Of a DNA stretch of 64,000 nt, positions 34,086 to 43,302 are shown piece by piece (position 1 is the first letter of the stretch; each line of letters opens with the position of its first letter). Source of the stretch: Lutibacter agarilyticus (lineage in GTDB: Bacteria; Bacteroidota; Bacteroidia; Flavobacteriales; Flavobacteriaceae); assembly GCF_900188235.1 (NCBI RefSeq), contig NZ_FZNT01000001.1, positions 372,001 through 436,000 on the forward strand, given 5' to 3'. A program made the position numbers and the translations under genes. The notes beneath the pieces were generated by a model. It did not search any database, was not told the DNA's origin, and worked only from the letters and a program-made list of their open reading frames with translations.

Positions 34086-35318
34086 ATGCAATTTTTTAAA
34101 AAAGAGAAACCGTTCTATCTATTTTCACTTGCTTTATTTATTTTATCGGCATTGTATGGATTGCTAATTCGTTGGAATTTTGTTTTTCCTATACAGTCGT
34201 TTACCTATAAAAACTTCTTGCAAAGTCATTCCCACGTTGCCTTTTTAGGTTGGGGTTATATTGCAACTATTGGCGCAATTATTCAGTGTTTTGTTTCAAG
34301 TACTATCAAACAAAAACACATTTATAAAATAACTTTATTGGTGATTTTTATAACGGTAACATTAATGCTATTCAGTTTTCCTTTAGGAGGTTACAAATTA
34401 TTTTCCATTGTATTATTGTGTCTTTTCGGAGTTACTTCTTATGTATTATCTTTTAAATTATTGAAGGATATTAAGGGAGAATGTATTTCGACTAAATTAA
34501 TAAAATACGGAATTTATTATTATTTGCTATCAAGTTTAGCAACATGGTTTTTAGCTTATGTGCTTGTTTCGCAAGGAAAAACAGAATTGTATTACAACAC
34601 CGTTTATTTTTATTTACATTTTTTATACAACGGGTATTTTGTTTTTGTACTGTTTGGTTTGTTGTTTAAAATCATTGAAAATCAACAGATTGTAATTTCA
34701 GAGAATCTTCAGAAGTACTTTTTTATATTTCTAAATATAGCTTGTATTCCTGCTTATGCATTATCAATTTTATGGAGTAAAGTAGGTTTAACGTTTCATA
34801 TTATTGGATTTTTAGCTACTATTTTACAACTAATTTCTTTGGTTTATCTATTTAGAATTCTGAAGAAGGTTTACCATCAATTAAAATGGAAAGCTATTTC
34901 TAAAGTATTATTAAAGTTTGGCGTAATTGCTTATAGTTTAAAAATTGTAATACAAATACTGTCTTCGTTACCTTATTTTGTAGAAAAATCATTGGCTTTA
35001 AAGCCATTTTTAATCATCGGATATTTGCATTTATTTACTTTAGGATTTATGAGTGTTTTTGTTTTTTTAATTTTAATACAATTACATAAAATTCAACTAA
35101 AAACCACCAGTTCAAAAATTGGGTTGGTTATTTTTTTAATTGGCGTTGTAGCAACCGAATTGTTACTTTTTACGCAAGGTTTTTTACTGTTAATTGGTTT
35201 AACACCTATTCATAATTACCAATTATTATTGCTTTGTGTGAGTGTTTTATTGGTGTTAGGCTTGCTATTCATATTTATAAATCAACTTAAAAAAACGAGC
35301 ATTAAAATAAACTTGTAG
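34086..35318 (+). CDS. Multi-pass membrane protein with heme-ligand-like histidines
   Basis: About 410 residues with 11-12 predicted helices. I use ATG 34086; a TTG directly before it (34083) is less likely. Three membrane segments carry histidines in contexts like those of heme-copper-oxidase subunit I relatives and NnrS: FLQSHSHVAFLGWGYIATIG (about 45-64), YFYLHFLYNGYFVFVLFG and GYLHLFTLGFMSVFVFL. The spacing suggests a degenerate or divergent COX1-like fold that binds heme, but no CuB ligand set is evident. It has no operon partner: a terminator precedes it and the helicase gene has its own promoter. Function unknown. Confidence 0.65.
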   Translation: MQFFKKEKPFYLFSLALFILSALYGLLIRWNFVFPIQSFTYKNFLQSHSHVAFLGWGYIATIGAIIQCFVSSTIKQKHIYKITLLVIFITVTLMLFSFPLGGYKLFSIVLLCLFGVTSYVLSFKLLKDIKGECISTKLIKYGIYYYLLSSLATWFLAYVLVSQGKTELYYNTVYFYLHFLYNGYFVFVLFGLLFKIIENQQIVISENLQKYFFIFLNIACIPAYALSILWSKVGLTFHIIGFLATILQLISLVYLFRILKKVYHQLKWKAISKVLLKFGVIAYSLKIVIQILSSLPYFVEKSLALKPFLIIGYLHLFTLGFMSVFVFLILIQLHKIQLKTTSSKIGLVIFLIGVVATELLLFTQGFLLLIGLTPIHNYQLLLLCVSVLLVLGLLFIFINQLKKTSIKINL

Positions 35319-35337
35319 ATAACTTTTATTGCTAAAC

Positions 35338-35345
35338 TAATTTTG
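35338..35345 (+). promoter_or_regulatory. Bacteroidetes -7 box (TAATTTTG) for the helicase gene
   Basis: An exact TAnnTTTG match 32 bp upstream of the GTG start of the UvrD-type gene. Confidence 0.55.
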
Positions 35346-35377
35346 GAGTAGTACATTTGAATTTTTAAAGACTTCCT

Positions 35378-37714
35378 GTGGATAAATACTTAGATAACCT
35401 TAACGAATCTCAAAGAGAAGCCGTAGTTCATAAAGACGGCCCAATGATAATTATAGCTGGTGCTGGTTCTGGTAAAACACGTGTTTTAACCTATAGAATT
35501 GCACATTTAATGAATAAAGGTGTTGATGCTTTTAACATTTTATCATTAACCTTTACCAATAAGGCGGCACGTGAAATGAAAGAACGTATTGGTACTGTTG
35601 TAGGTACTTCTGAAGCAAAAAACTTATGGATGGGAACTTTTCACTCTGTTTTTGCTAGAATTTTGAGGTCTGAAGGACATCATTTAGGGTTTCCTTCAAA
35701 TTTTACAATTTACGATTCACAAGATTCAGTTCGGTTGATTTCTTCTATCATTAAAGAAATGGGCTTGGACAAAGAAATTTACAAATCGAAGCAGGTTTTG
35801 GGAAGAATTTCGTCTTTTAAAAATAGTTTAATAACTGTAAAAGCATATTATAACAATCCAGATTTGATTGAAGCCGATAAAATGGCACAACGACCAAAAA
35901 TGGGAGAGATTTATCAGCGATATGTAGATCGTTGTTTTAAAGCTGGTTCTATGGATTTTGATGATTTATTATTAAGAACCAATCAGTTATTATCACAATA
36001 TCCAGCAGTTTTAGCTAAATATCAAGATAGATTTAGGTATATTTTGGTTGATGAGTATCAAGATACAAATCATTCACAATATTTAATAGTGAAAGCACTG
36101 TCTGATCGTTTTCAAAACATTTGTGTTGTAGGTGATGATTCTCAAAGTATTTATGCCTTTCGTGGAGCAAATATTCAAAATATCTTAAATTTTCAAAAAA
36201 ATTATGATAATGTTAAAATATTTAAATTAGAGCAAAATTACAGATCTTCAAACAATATTGTTGAAGCTGCAAATAGTGTTATTGAAAAAAATAAAACGAA
36301 GTTAGATAAAGAAGTTTGGACAGATAATAATGATGGTGAGCGTGTTAAAATAATGCGAACTATAACAGAGGTTAAAGAAGCTGAATTTGTTGCAAATTCA
36401 ATATTAGACCATGTAAAAGAGAATGAAATAAGTTTATCGGATGTTGCAATTCTATATAGAACGAATTCTCAAACTCGTGCAATAGAGGATGTTTTTAGAC
36501 ATAGAAATTATAACATTGACTATGTAATTTATGGAGGTCTTTCATTTTATCAGCGTAAAGAAATTAAAGACACATTAGCGTACTTACGGTTGTTAATAAA
36601 TCCGAATGATGAAGAAGCGTTAAAACGTGTTATCAATTACCCTTTAAGAGGTATTGGATCTTCAACTGTTGATAAGTTGTCGGTTGCAGCAAATCATTAT
36701 AATAAATCAATTTTTGAAATTATATGTAATTTAGGAGCTACAGATATTAATTTAAATGCTGGAGTAAAAACAAAATTGAACAATTTTGCAACTATGATTC
36801 AGCATTTTAAAATTGAAGCTGAAACAAAAAATGCTTTTGAAGTTGCTGATTTTGTGGTGAAGCAAACCCGAATTATTAAGGATTTAGAAAAAGATGGCAC
36901 TCCTGAAGGTGTTAGTAAAGTTGAAAATATTCAAGAGTTGCTAAATGCCATTAAAAATTTCACTGTTGAACAGAAAGAAAAAGGAGAAGATGATTCTTTA
37001 GCATTTTTCTTGGAAGATGCAGCTTTAGCATCAGATTTAGATAAAGAAGCAAAAGATGATTCTCCAAAGGTCTCTTTAATGACTATTCACATGTCTAAAG
37101 GGTTAGAGTATTCTTATGTTTATATTATTGGATTGGAAGAGAATTTATTTCCTTCAGCAATGAGTATGAATACTAGAAGTGAACTTGAAGAAGAAAGACG
37201 CTTATTTTATGTTGCATTAACAAGAGCTGAAAAACAAGCGTATTTATGTTATGCTCAAATGCGTTACCGTTGGGGAAAATTAGTTGATTGTGAGCCAAGT
37301 AGATTTATACAAGAAATTGATGAAAAATTTGTAGAACACATTGCTCCTCAGGTTACAGAGTTTAAACAAACTAAATTTTTAAATGATGATATTTTTGGAA
37401 GTGTTCCTCAAAATAAAATTCGTTTTAAAAAACCAATTCAGCGTACACCTACTAATAAGAAACCAGTACCTAAAGTTGAGTTTCAAGCGCCTAAAAACTT
37501 AAAAAAAGTAACCAGTAAACCAACTACTGCTTCTGCGAATTTATTTGATAGTAAAGTAACTGTCGGGAATATTGTAGAACACACTAAGTTTGGTAAGGGA
37601 GAAGTACTTAGTTTAGAAGGTTCAGCAGCAAATCAAAAAGCCGAGATTAGGTTTGCTTCTGTAGGGGTTAAAAAATTATTATTACAATTTGCAAAGCTTA
37701 AAATTATAAGCTAA
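35378..37714 (+). CDS. UvrD/PcrA-type ATP-dependent DNA helicase
   Basis: A 778-residue superfamily 1A 3'-5' helicase with all motifs: Q-motif LNESQREAV, Walker A GAGSGKTRVL (about 28-37), motif Ia SLTFTNKAAREMKERI, II VDEYQDTN, III GDDSQSIYAFRGA, IV LEQNYRSS, V MTIHMSKGLEYSYV and VI RRLFYVALTRAEK. The C-terminus (VGNIVEHTKFGKGEVLSLEG) is the Tudor-like domain that binds RNA polymerase in PcrA/UvrD. It acts in repair and in removing stalled polymerase. The start is GTG at 35378. It is followed 62 bp later by the DUF4290 gene. Confidence 0.95.
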   Translation: MDKYLDNLNESQREAVVHKDGPMIIIAGAGSGKTRVLTYRIAHLMNKGVDAFNILSLTFTNKAAREMKERIGTVVGTSEAKNLWMGTFHSVFARILRSEGHHLGFPSNFTIYDSQDSVRLISSIIKEMGLDKEIYKSKQVLGRISSFKNSLITVKAYYNNPDLIEADKMAQRPKMGEIYQRYVDRCFKAGSMDFDDLLLRTNQLLSQYPAVLAKYQDRFRYILVDEYQDTNHSQYLIVKALSDRFQNICVVGDDSQSIYAFRGANIQNILNFQKNYDNVKIFKLEQNYRSSNNIVEAANSVIEKNKTKLDKEVWTDNNDGERVKIMRTITEVKEAEFVANSILDHVKENEISLSDVAILYRTNSQTRAIEDVFRHRNYNIDYVIYGGLSFYQRKEIKDTLAYLRLLINPNDEEALKRVINYPLRGIGSSTVDKLSVAANHYNKSIFEIICNLGATDINLNAGVKTKLNNFATMIQHFKIEAETKNAFEVADFVVKQTRIIKDLEKDGTPEGVSKVENIQELLNAIKNFTVEQKEKGEDDSLAFFLEDAALASDLDKEAKDDSPKVSLMTIHMSKGLEYSYVYIIGLEENLFPSAMSMNTRSELEEERRLFYVALTRAEKQAYLCYAQMRYRWGKLVDCEPSRFIQEIDEKFVEHIAPQVTEFKQTKFLNDDIFGSVPQNKIRFKKPIQRTPTNKKPVPKVEFQAPKNLKKVTSKPTTASANLFDSKVTVGNIVEHTKFGKGEVLSLEGSAANQKAEIRFASVGVKKLLLQFAKLKIIS

Positions 37715-37776
37715 AAAAAAGCATTGTTAAACCAATATTTATATTGTAATTTGCAAAAACTAAAAGAATAAGATAC

Positions 37777-38418
37777 ATGGAATTTGATTTAGAATATAAC
37801 GGAGAAAGACCACATTTAATTATACCAGAATATGGTAGACATATACAAAAATTAATAGATCATTGTAAGGCTTTAGAAGATCTTGAAGAACGAAATAAAA
37901 TGGCAAAAGCTATTGTAGATGTTATGGGGAATTTACAACCTCATTTACGTGATGTTCCAGATTTTAAACACAAGCTTTGGGATCAATTATTCATAATGTC
38001 TGATTTTGAATTGGAAGTAGATTCCCCTTATGAAAAACCATCAAGAGAAGAACTACAAGCAAAACCAGAAGCGTTAGCGTATCCTAAATCTGCTTCAAAA
38101 TATCGTTTTTACGGTAATAACATTCAAACTATGATTGATGTGGCTTTAACTTGGGAAGAAGGTGAACCTCGTGATGCATTATATTTTGCAATAGCAAATC
38201 ATATGAAAAAATGCTATTTAAATTGGAATAAAGATACTGTTGATGATAAAGTGATTTTTAAACACTTAGCAGAATTATCTAATGGAAAAATTGATTTAAC
38301 CGATAAAAATGAACCGTTATCTGAAGTTAAAGAGTTGCTTAAGAAAAGAAAACCAACAACTAAAAGTACGGGTAAACAACGTCAGGATTATAAAAAGAAA
38401 AACTATAAATCTAACTAA
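37777..38418 (+). CDS. DUF4290 family protein
   Basis: The 213 residues match DUF4290, a family seen mainly in Bacteroidetes: FDLEYNGERPHLIIPEYGRH at the N-terminus, MGNLQPHLRDVPDFKHKLWD (about 50-69) and YGNNIQTMIDVAL. No function is known. The last 30 residues are lysine-rich (KKRKPTTKSTGKQRQDYKKK), which suggests nucleic-acid contact. It lies 13 bp upstream of murA, the usual flavobacterial arrangement, so the two are probably cotranscribed. Confidence 0.92.
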   Translation: MEFDLEYNGERPHLIIPEYGRHIQKLIDHCKALEDLEERNKMAKAIVDVMGNLQPHLRDVPDFKHKLWDQLFIMSDFELEVDSPYEKPSREELQAKPEALAYPKSASKYRFYGNNIQTMIDVALTWEEGEPRDALYFAIANHMKKCYLNWNKDTVDDKVIFKHLAELSNGKIDLTDKNEPLSEVKELLKKRKPTTKSTGKQRQDYKKKNYKSN

Positions 38419-38431
38419 ATAACCCAAAATA

Positions 38432-39742
38432 ATGGCAAAATTTGTAATAGAAGGTGGTTATAAATTAAGTGGTGAAATTACTCCTCAGGGAGCTAAAAAT
38501 GAGGCTTTACAAGTTCTTTGTGCGGTTTTATTAACTCCAGAAAAGGTTACCATAAGTAATATTCCAAATATTATTGATGTTAACAAATTAATTTATGTTT
38601 TAGGTGAATTAGGTGTAAAGGTTGAAAGACTAAGTGAAGATACTTATACGTTTCAGGCTGATGAAATAAATTTAGATTATTTAGAATCTGACCAATTCAA
38701 AAAAGACGGTAGCTCATTAAGAGGGTCTATTATGATTGTTGGTCCTTTGTTGGCTCGCTTTGGAAAAGGTTATATACCACGTCCAGGAGGAGATAAAATA
38801 GGGAGACGTAGGTTAGATACTCATTTCGAAGGGTTTATAAAGCTAGGCGCGACTTTTAGATACAACAAAGACGAAAAGTTTTACGGAGTTGAAGCAGAAT
38901 ATTTAACGGGAGCAGATATGTTATTGGATGAAGCTTCGGTAACAGGTACAGCAAATATTGTAATGGCAGCAGTTTTAGCTAAAGGAATTACGACTATTTA
39001 CAACGCCGCGTGTGAACCTTATATTCAACAATTATGTAAAATGTTGAATAGTATGGGGGCAAAAATTACAGGTGTTGGTTCTAATTTATTAACAATTGAA
39101 GGTGTAAATAATCTGAAAGGATGTACTCATAGAGTATTACCTGATATGATTGAAATTGGTAGCTGGATTGGCATGGCTGCAATGACAAAATCTTCAATCA
39201 CAATTAAAAATGTAAGTTGGAACGATTTAGGATTAATTCCACGAATTTTTCAAAAAATAGGAATTAATTTAGAGCGTAGAGGTGACGATATTTTTATTCC
39301 TGAACAAGAAAGTTATGAAATTCAAAACTTTATTGATGGTTCTATCTTAACAATTTCAGATGCTCCTTGGCCAGGTTTTACACCCGACTTATTAAGTATT
39401 ATGTTGGTTGTAGCTACACAAGCAAAAGGAAGCGTATTAATTCATCAAAAAATGTTTGAAAGTCGCTTATTCTTTGTAGATAAATTAATTGATATGGGAG
39501 CCAAAGTAATTTTATGTGATCCGCATAGAGCAACAGTAATAGGTATGAATCATGAGTCAAGTTTAAATGCTACCACAATGACTTCACCTGATATTAGAGC
39601 AGGTATTTCGCTATTAATTGCAGCATTATCGGCCAAAGGTACAAGTACCATTTATAATATTGAACAAATAGACCGAGGTTATCAAAATATAGATACGCGT
39701 TTACAAGCAATTGGAGCAAAAATTACAAGAATTGATGCTTAA
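38432..39742 (+). CDS. murA: UDP-N-acetylglucosamine 1-carboxyvinyltransferase with Asp in the catalytic loop
   Basis: MurA transfers enolpyruvate from PEP to UDP-N-acetylglucosamine, the first committed step of peptidoglycan synthesis. The 436 residues show GGYKLSGEITPQGAKNEAL at the N-terminus, TGTANIVMAAVLAKG and an EPT fold throughout. In E. coli the flexible loop carries Cys115, the residue alkylated by fosfomycin. Here the loop reads RPGGDKIGRRRLDTH with Asp121 at that place. The Cys-to-Asp exchange is known from Mycobacterium and Chlamydia, where the enzyme works and is fosfomycin-insensitive. It lies in an operon with DUF4290 and ends at a strong terminator. Confidence 0.96.
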   Translation: MAKFVIEGGYKLSGEITPQGAKNEALQVLCAVLLTPEKVTISNIPNIIDVNKLIYVLGELGVKVERLSEDTYTFQADEINLDYLESDQFKKDGSSLRGSIMIVGPLLARFGKGYIPRPGGDKIGRRRLDTHFEGFIKLGATFRYNKDEKFYGVEAEYLTGADMLLDEASVTGTANIVMAAVLAKGITTIYNAACEPYIQQLCKMLNSMGAKITGVGSNLLTIEGVNNLKGCTHRVLPDMIEIGSWIGMAAMTKSSITIKNVSWNDLGLIPRIFQKIGINLERRGDDIFIPEQESYEIQNFIDGSILTISDAPWPGFTPDLLSIMLVVATQAKGSVLIHQKMFESRLFFVDKLIDMGAKVILCDPHRATVIGMNHESSLNATTMTSPDIRAGISLLIAALSAKGTSTIYNIEQIDRGYQNIDTRLQAIGAKITRIDA

Positions 39743-39763
39743 ATTAAAATAAACCTACAATAC

Positions 39764-39801
39764 AAAATGGATATTTATACAACATAAATATCCATTTTTT
39801 T
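39764..39801 (+). terminator. Rho-independent terminator after murA
   Basis: A perfect 15-bp stem (39764-39778 with 39784-39798) with a 5-nt loop and a T-run. Confidence 0.92.
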
Positions 39802-39843
39802 ATGAATTTAATCAGAAATAAACAATAAATTCAATTGTCAGAT

Positions 39844-39874
39844 TGGCATATATTAAAAAATGGCAATACTTTTG
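39844..39874 (+). promoter_or_regulatory. grpE-dnaJ promoter (TTG ... TACTTTTG)
   Basis: The best-formed promoter of the window: -33 TTGG at 39844-39847, then 19-20 bp, then -7 TACTTTTG at 39867-39874. Transcription should start at about 39881, after the ATG at 39860, which supports the GrpE start at 39911. I see no CIRCE element or other heat-shock operator. Confidence 0.7.
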
Positions 39875-39910
39875 CAAGCTTTAAAGAAATTTAATTTTTA
39901 TCGAAAGATT

Positions 39911-40441
39911 ATGAGTGAAAATAAAGATAACATAGAAGACAAAGATATACAGGATACAGAAACCAATCCACAGGAAGAAGCGCAAGAGATATCTGTTGAA
40001 GAGCAATTAACTGAAGAAGTTAAGCAAGAAAAAGATAAATTTTTACGCTTATTTGCCGAATTTGAAAATTATAAGAAAAGAACATCTAGAGAACGCATAG
40101 AATTATTTAAAACTGCCAATGAAGAATTAATGTCAGTTTTATTGCCAATTTTAGATGATTTTGACAGAGGTTTAGCTGAATTAAAAAAATCGGAAGATGA
40201 TGCAGCTTTAAAAGGAATGGAATTAATTAATAATAAATTAGTAAACACCTTATCTCAAAAAGGATTAACTCCAATAAAAGTTGAACAAGGTGAAGTTTTT
40301 GATGCTGAATTGCATGAAGCTATTACACAAATTCCAGCCCCTTCACCTGAATTAAAAGGAAAAGTAATTGATGTTGTAGAACAAGGTTATAAGCTAGGTG
40401 ATAAAATAATTAGATATCCAAAAGTTGTTATAGGACAATAA
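39911..40441 (+). CDS. grpE: Nucleotide exchange factor GrpE
   Basis: GrpE releases ADP from DnaK. The 176 residues have an acidic N-terminal coiled coil (to about residue 60), the RLFAEFENYKKRTSRERIELF dimer helix and the C-terminal beta domain with FDAELHEAITQIP and GYKLGDKIIRYPKVVIG. I use ATG 39911 (MSENKDNIEDKD); the upstream ATG at 39860 would add 17 residues and lies before the predicted transcription start. dnaJ follows after 10 bp; dnaK is not in the window. Confidence 0.95.
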   Translation: MSENKDNIEDKDIQDTETNPQEEAQEISVEEQLTEEVKQEKDKFLRLFAEFENYKKRTSRERIELFKTANEELMSVLLPILDDFDRGLAELKKSEDDAALKGMELINNKLVNTLSQKGLTPIKVEQGEVFDAELHEAITQIPAPSPELKGKVIDVVEQGYKLGDKIIRYPKVVIGQ

Positions 40442-40451
40442 ATAAGACAAA

Positions 40452-41579
40452 ATGAAGCAAGATTTTTACGAGATTTTAGGCGTTTCCAAAAATGCTACCC
40501 CTGCAGAAATAAAGAAAGGCTATCGAAAAATGGCTGTAAAGTATCATCCAGATAAAAACCCTGATGATAAAGCTGCTGAAGAAAATTTTAAAAAAGCTGC
40601 AGAAGCTTACGAAATTTTAAGTGACGAAAATAAAAGAGCCAGATATGATCAATATGGTCATGCAGGTTTTGAAGGCCCTCAAGGAGGAGGTGGCTTCGGA
40701 GGTGGTGGAATGAATATGGATGACATATTTAGCCAGTTCGGAGATATTTTTGGCGGCGGCGGAGGTGGCTTCGGAGGTTTCGGCGGCGGAGGCTCAAGAG
40801 GTAGAGCACGTGTTAAAGGAAGCAACTTACGAATTAGAGTAAAATTAACACTTGAAGAAATCGCTAAAGGTGTTGAGAAAAAAGTAAAAGTTCGTAGAAA
40901 AATTATGGCTGAAGGTGCTACATACAAATCATGTAGTACTTGTAATGGTTCAGGGCAAGTAATGCGTGTAACCAATACTATTTTAGGTCGTATGCAGTCT
41001 GCATCCACCTGTCCAACGTGTCATGGTGCTGGTGAAATTATAGATAAAAAACCTAAAAATGCTGATAGCAGTGGTTTAATAGTAAATGAAGAAACGGTTA
41101 CCATTGAAATACCAGCAGGTGTAACAGAAGGAGTGCAGTTAAAAGTGAATGGAAAAGGAAACGCTGCTCCTGGAAATAATGCTATTGATGGAGATTTAAT
41201 AGTTGTAATTGAAGAAATTAAACACGATACTTTAAAACGTGAAGGAACTAATTTACACTACGATTTATACGTTAATTATTCTGAAGCTGTTTTAGGTGAA
41301 AGCAAAAATATTGATACGGTTTCTGGCAAAGTAAAAATTAAAATTGAACCAGGTACACAATCTGGAAAAATTTTAAGACTTAGAGGTAAGGGGTTACCAA
41401 GTATTGATCATTATGGTAATGGAGATTTGTTAGTTCATGTAAATGTTTGGACACCTCAAAGTTTATCAAAAGAACAAAAGAAGTTTTTTGAGGCTATGAA
41501 AACAGATGAGAATTTCACTCCAAACCCGTCAAAATTTGATAAATCGTTTTTTGAGAAAGTAAAAGACATGTTTTCATAA
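40452..41579 (+). CDS. dnaJ: Chaperone DnaJ with a reduced zinc-binding region
   Basis: The 375 residues start with a J-domain ([16 protein letters not shown] motif in KYHPDKNP), followed by a very Gly/Phe-rich linker (about 76-118). The zinc-binding region has only two CxxCxGxG-type motifs, CSTCNGSG (about 157) and CPTCHGAG (about 183), instead of the four in E. coli DnaJ, so one zinc site is expected. The C-terminal substrate-binding domains are complete. Flavobacterial DnaJ proteins commonly show this reduction. It delivers unfolded clients to DnaK and stimulates its ATPase. Confidence 0.96.
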   Translation: MKQDFYEILGVSKNATPAEIKKGYRKMAVKYHPDKNPDDKAAEENFKKAAEAYEILSDENKRARYDQYGHAGFEGPQGGGGFGGGGMNMDDIFSQFGDIFGGGGGGFGGFGGGGSRGRARVKGSNLRIRVKLTLEEIAKGVEKKVKVRRKIMAEGATYKSCSTCNGSGQVMRVTNTILGRMQSASTCPTCHGAGEIIDKKPKNADSSGLIVNEETVTIEIPAGVTEGVQLKVNGKGNAAPGNNAIDGDLIVVIEEIKHDTLKREGTNLHYDLYVNYSEAVLGESKNIDTVSGKVKIKIEPGTQSGKILRLRGKGLPSIDHYGNGDLLVHVNVWTPQSLSKEQKKFFEAMKTDENFTPNPSKFDKSFFEKVKDMFS

Positions 41580-41627
41580 AAAAAATATCAATTTTTTTAG
41601 AATTATTGATAATAAAAATTATATTTG

Positions 41628-41666
41628 AAGTGTTGTTGGTTAATAGCTAACAACACTTTTTCTTTT
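41628..41666 (+). terminator. Rho-independent terminator after dnaJ
   Basis: A 10-bp stem (41628-41637 with 41649-41658) is followed by TTTTTCTTTTT. Confidence 0.85.
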
Positions 41667-41679
41667 TCATAGCAATTTT

Positions 41680-41710
41680 CCCACTCAAATTTTGAGTGGG
41701 TTTCTTATTT
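41680..41710 (+). terminator. Second hairpin before rnpB
   Basis: A perfect inverted repeat (CCCACTCAAA at 41680-41689, TTTGAGTGGG at 41691-41700) followed by TTTCTTATTT. It may be a back-up terminator that insulates rnpB from the grpE-dnaJ operon, or a regulatory palindrome at its promoter, since it lies just upstream of the -7 box. Confidence 0.55.
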
Positions 41711-41718
41711 AAAATACG

Positions 41719-41726
41719 TACTTTTG
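41719..41726 (+). promoter_or_regulatory. Bacteroidetes -7 box (TACTTTTG) for rnpB
   Basis: An exact TAnnTTTG match 8 bp before the first base of the mature RNase P RNA, the right distance for the transcription start. Confidence 0.75.
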
Positions 41727-41733
41727 CAAAAAT

Positions 41734-42030
41734 TAAGTAGGTCGTCTTATCGCTTTAGTAATAAAGAGGAAAGTCCGGACACCATAGAGTAGCATAGCGG
41801 ATAACATCCGTCCAGCGTGAGTTGAGGACAAGTGCAACAGAAAGCAAGTACAGTTCGGCTGTAGTGAAACCAGGTAAACTCTATGCGGTGAAATGTCATG
41901 TATATTGAAATTTTAGAGTTACTCGCTTTATTTCAAGGGGTAGGCAGCTTGAGCTATAGAGTAATTTATAGCCTAGATAAATGATAAGAGCTTTTTTAAA
42001 GAACAGGATCCGGCTTATAGACCTACTTAA
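41734..42030 (+). ncRNA. rnpB: RNase P RNA (class A)
   Basis: The catalytic RNA of RNase P, about 297 nt, processing tRNA 5' ends. The 5' and 3' ends pair (AAGTAGGTC with GACCTACTT). Conserved blocks are GAGGAAAGTCCGGACACC (41766-41783), ACAGAAAGCAAGTACAG, AGTGAAACCAGGTAAACTC, AGATAAATGATAAG and the 3' GGATCCGGCTTATAGACC (near 42005-42023). It has its own -7 box and ends in a T-run at 42031-42036. Confidence 0.97.
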
Positions 42031-42077
42031 TTTTTTAAACTTTAATAAAAACAGTACATTTATTGAAATTTAAATGA

Positions 42078-43205
42078 ATGGTTTCCACAAAATTTAATCG
42101 CATTTTTGGTCTTGATTTTTTGAGAGCTTTAGCCATTTCTTTAGTCCTCGTATCTCATCTTACTTTTTTAATTTTTCCGAATGAAGTAAACTTATTTATT
42201 ACAGCTGTACGCATTTTAGGCGCTATAGGAGTAGATTTGTTTTTTGTATTAAGTGGATATTTAATAGGTGGAATTTTATTGAAACAATTAAAATTAAACA
42301 AAACAAGTTCAAAAGATTTAATTATCTTTTGGAAGCGTAGGTGGCTTCGTACACTTCCTAATTATTTTTTAGTGCTATTTCTAAATGTTTTTATTTTTAT
42401 AATTTTAGGAAAACAATTACCAGAAAATTGGGCTTTGTATATTCCATTTTTGCAAAATTTCATAGCTCCTCATCCTAATTTTTTTACTGAAGCTTGGAGT
42501 TTATCTATAGAGGAATATGCGTATCTAGTTGTTCCTTCCTTGCTTTTTTATAGTTTTAAGTTATTCAATAAAGGAAATAAGCAAAAATTATTTTTGTATA
42601 CTACATTAATTGTAGTTGTTCTTTTGACTTTTATAAAAATTAATTATTATTTGAACACAACAATAGTTTCATACCATAGTTGGAGTATTTCATTCAGAAA
42701 AGTAGTTATTTATAGGGTAGACAGTATTTATATTGGATTTTTGCTTGCTTATGCAATAAGTGTTTATAAGCAATTTTTTAACTCATATAAAAAGCACTTA
42801 TTGTTTTTTGGGATTTTAGGTTTTTTTGGAATTCATTTAATAATTTTTAGTTATCAATTAACACCAGAAATAAATCCGTTTTTTTATGTATTTGTATATA
42901 TTCAAGCTGTACTTATAAGTATTGCTTTGGTTTTTCCATACTTTATAACGCTTAATTATACAGGTGTATGTTTTAAACCAATTCAGTTTTTAAGTATACA
43001 CTCTTATGCAATTTACCTTGTCAATTATTCAATCGTGTTATTAATACTTCAAGAATTTTTTAATTTTGAAGACATGTCATTATCTCAAAAAGGAGGTATG
43101 GCCCTATTATTTCTTACCATAACATTATTAATTTCAAAACTTATTTACCATTTTTTTGAATTACCAATTTTAAAATATAGAGACCGAGTATTTAGTAGAA
43201 ATTAA
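42078..43205 (+). CDS. Membrane acyltransferase (OafA/YrhL family)
   Basis: The 375 residues form about ten helices. The family motif is at the N-terminus: FGLDFLRALAISLVLVSHL, with the catalytic His24 region, followed by GAIGVDLFFVLSGYLIGGIL and WKRRWLRTLPNYFLVL. Such proteins acetylate or acylate lipopolysaccharide, exopolysaccharide or peptidoglycan sugars across the inner membrane. The substrate is unknown. It is a single gene between rnpB and the aconitase region. Confidence 0.92.
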   Translation: MVSTKFNRIFGLDFLRALAISLVLVSHLTFLIFPNEVNLFITAVRILGAIGVDLFFVLSGYLIGGILLKQLKLNKTSSKDLIIFWKRRWLRTLPNYFLVLFLNVFIFIILGKQLPENWALYIPFLQNFIAPHPNFFTEAWSLSIEEYAYLVVPSLLFYSFKLFNKGNKQKLFLYTTLIVVVLLTFIKINYYLNTTIVSYHSWSISFRKVVIYRVDSIYIGFLLAYAISVYKQFFNSYKKHLLFFGILGFFGIHLIIFSYQLTPEINPFFYVFVYIQAVLISIALVFPYFITLNYTGVCFKPIQFLSIHSYAIYLVNYSIVLLILQEFFNFEDMSLSQKGGMALLFLTITLLISKLIYHFFELPILKYRDRVFSRN

Positions 43206-43289
43206 GAGGGAGTAGATTCAACATGAAGTTTAATTATATTATTTTTATTAAAGTTGATAAAAATATTTTTATCATATCTTAATAATTAC

Positions 43290-43302
43290 AACGTTTTCGT
43301 AA
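43290..43302 (+). promoter_or_regulatory. Candidate operator AACGTTTTCGTAA in the acnB leader
   Basis: The 298-bp gap before acnB holds no gene. At 43290-43302 it contains AACGTTTTCGTAA (core ACG-N4-CGT), identical to a sequence at 48855-48867 before the glycogen operon. A near-identical TTTTTTGTAACTT string is also shared (43396-43409 and 48888-48901), probably the promoter -7 region. Confidence 0.4.

Noticed and set aside
39860-39910. Longer start for GrpE
   Set aside because: The ATG at 39860 lies upstream of the predicted transcription start, and the extra residues do not resemble GrpE.
40679-41008. Minus-strand frame with proline-rich sequence opposite dnaJ
   Set aside because: It is the complement of the Gly/Phe linker of DnaJ; composition and position show it is a shadow.
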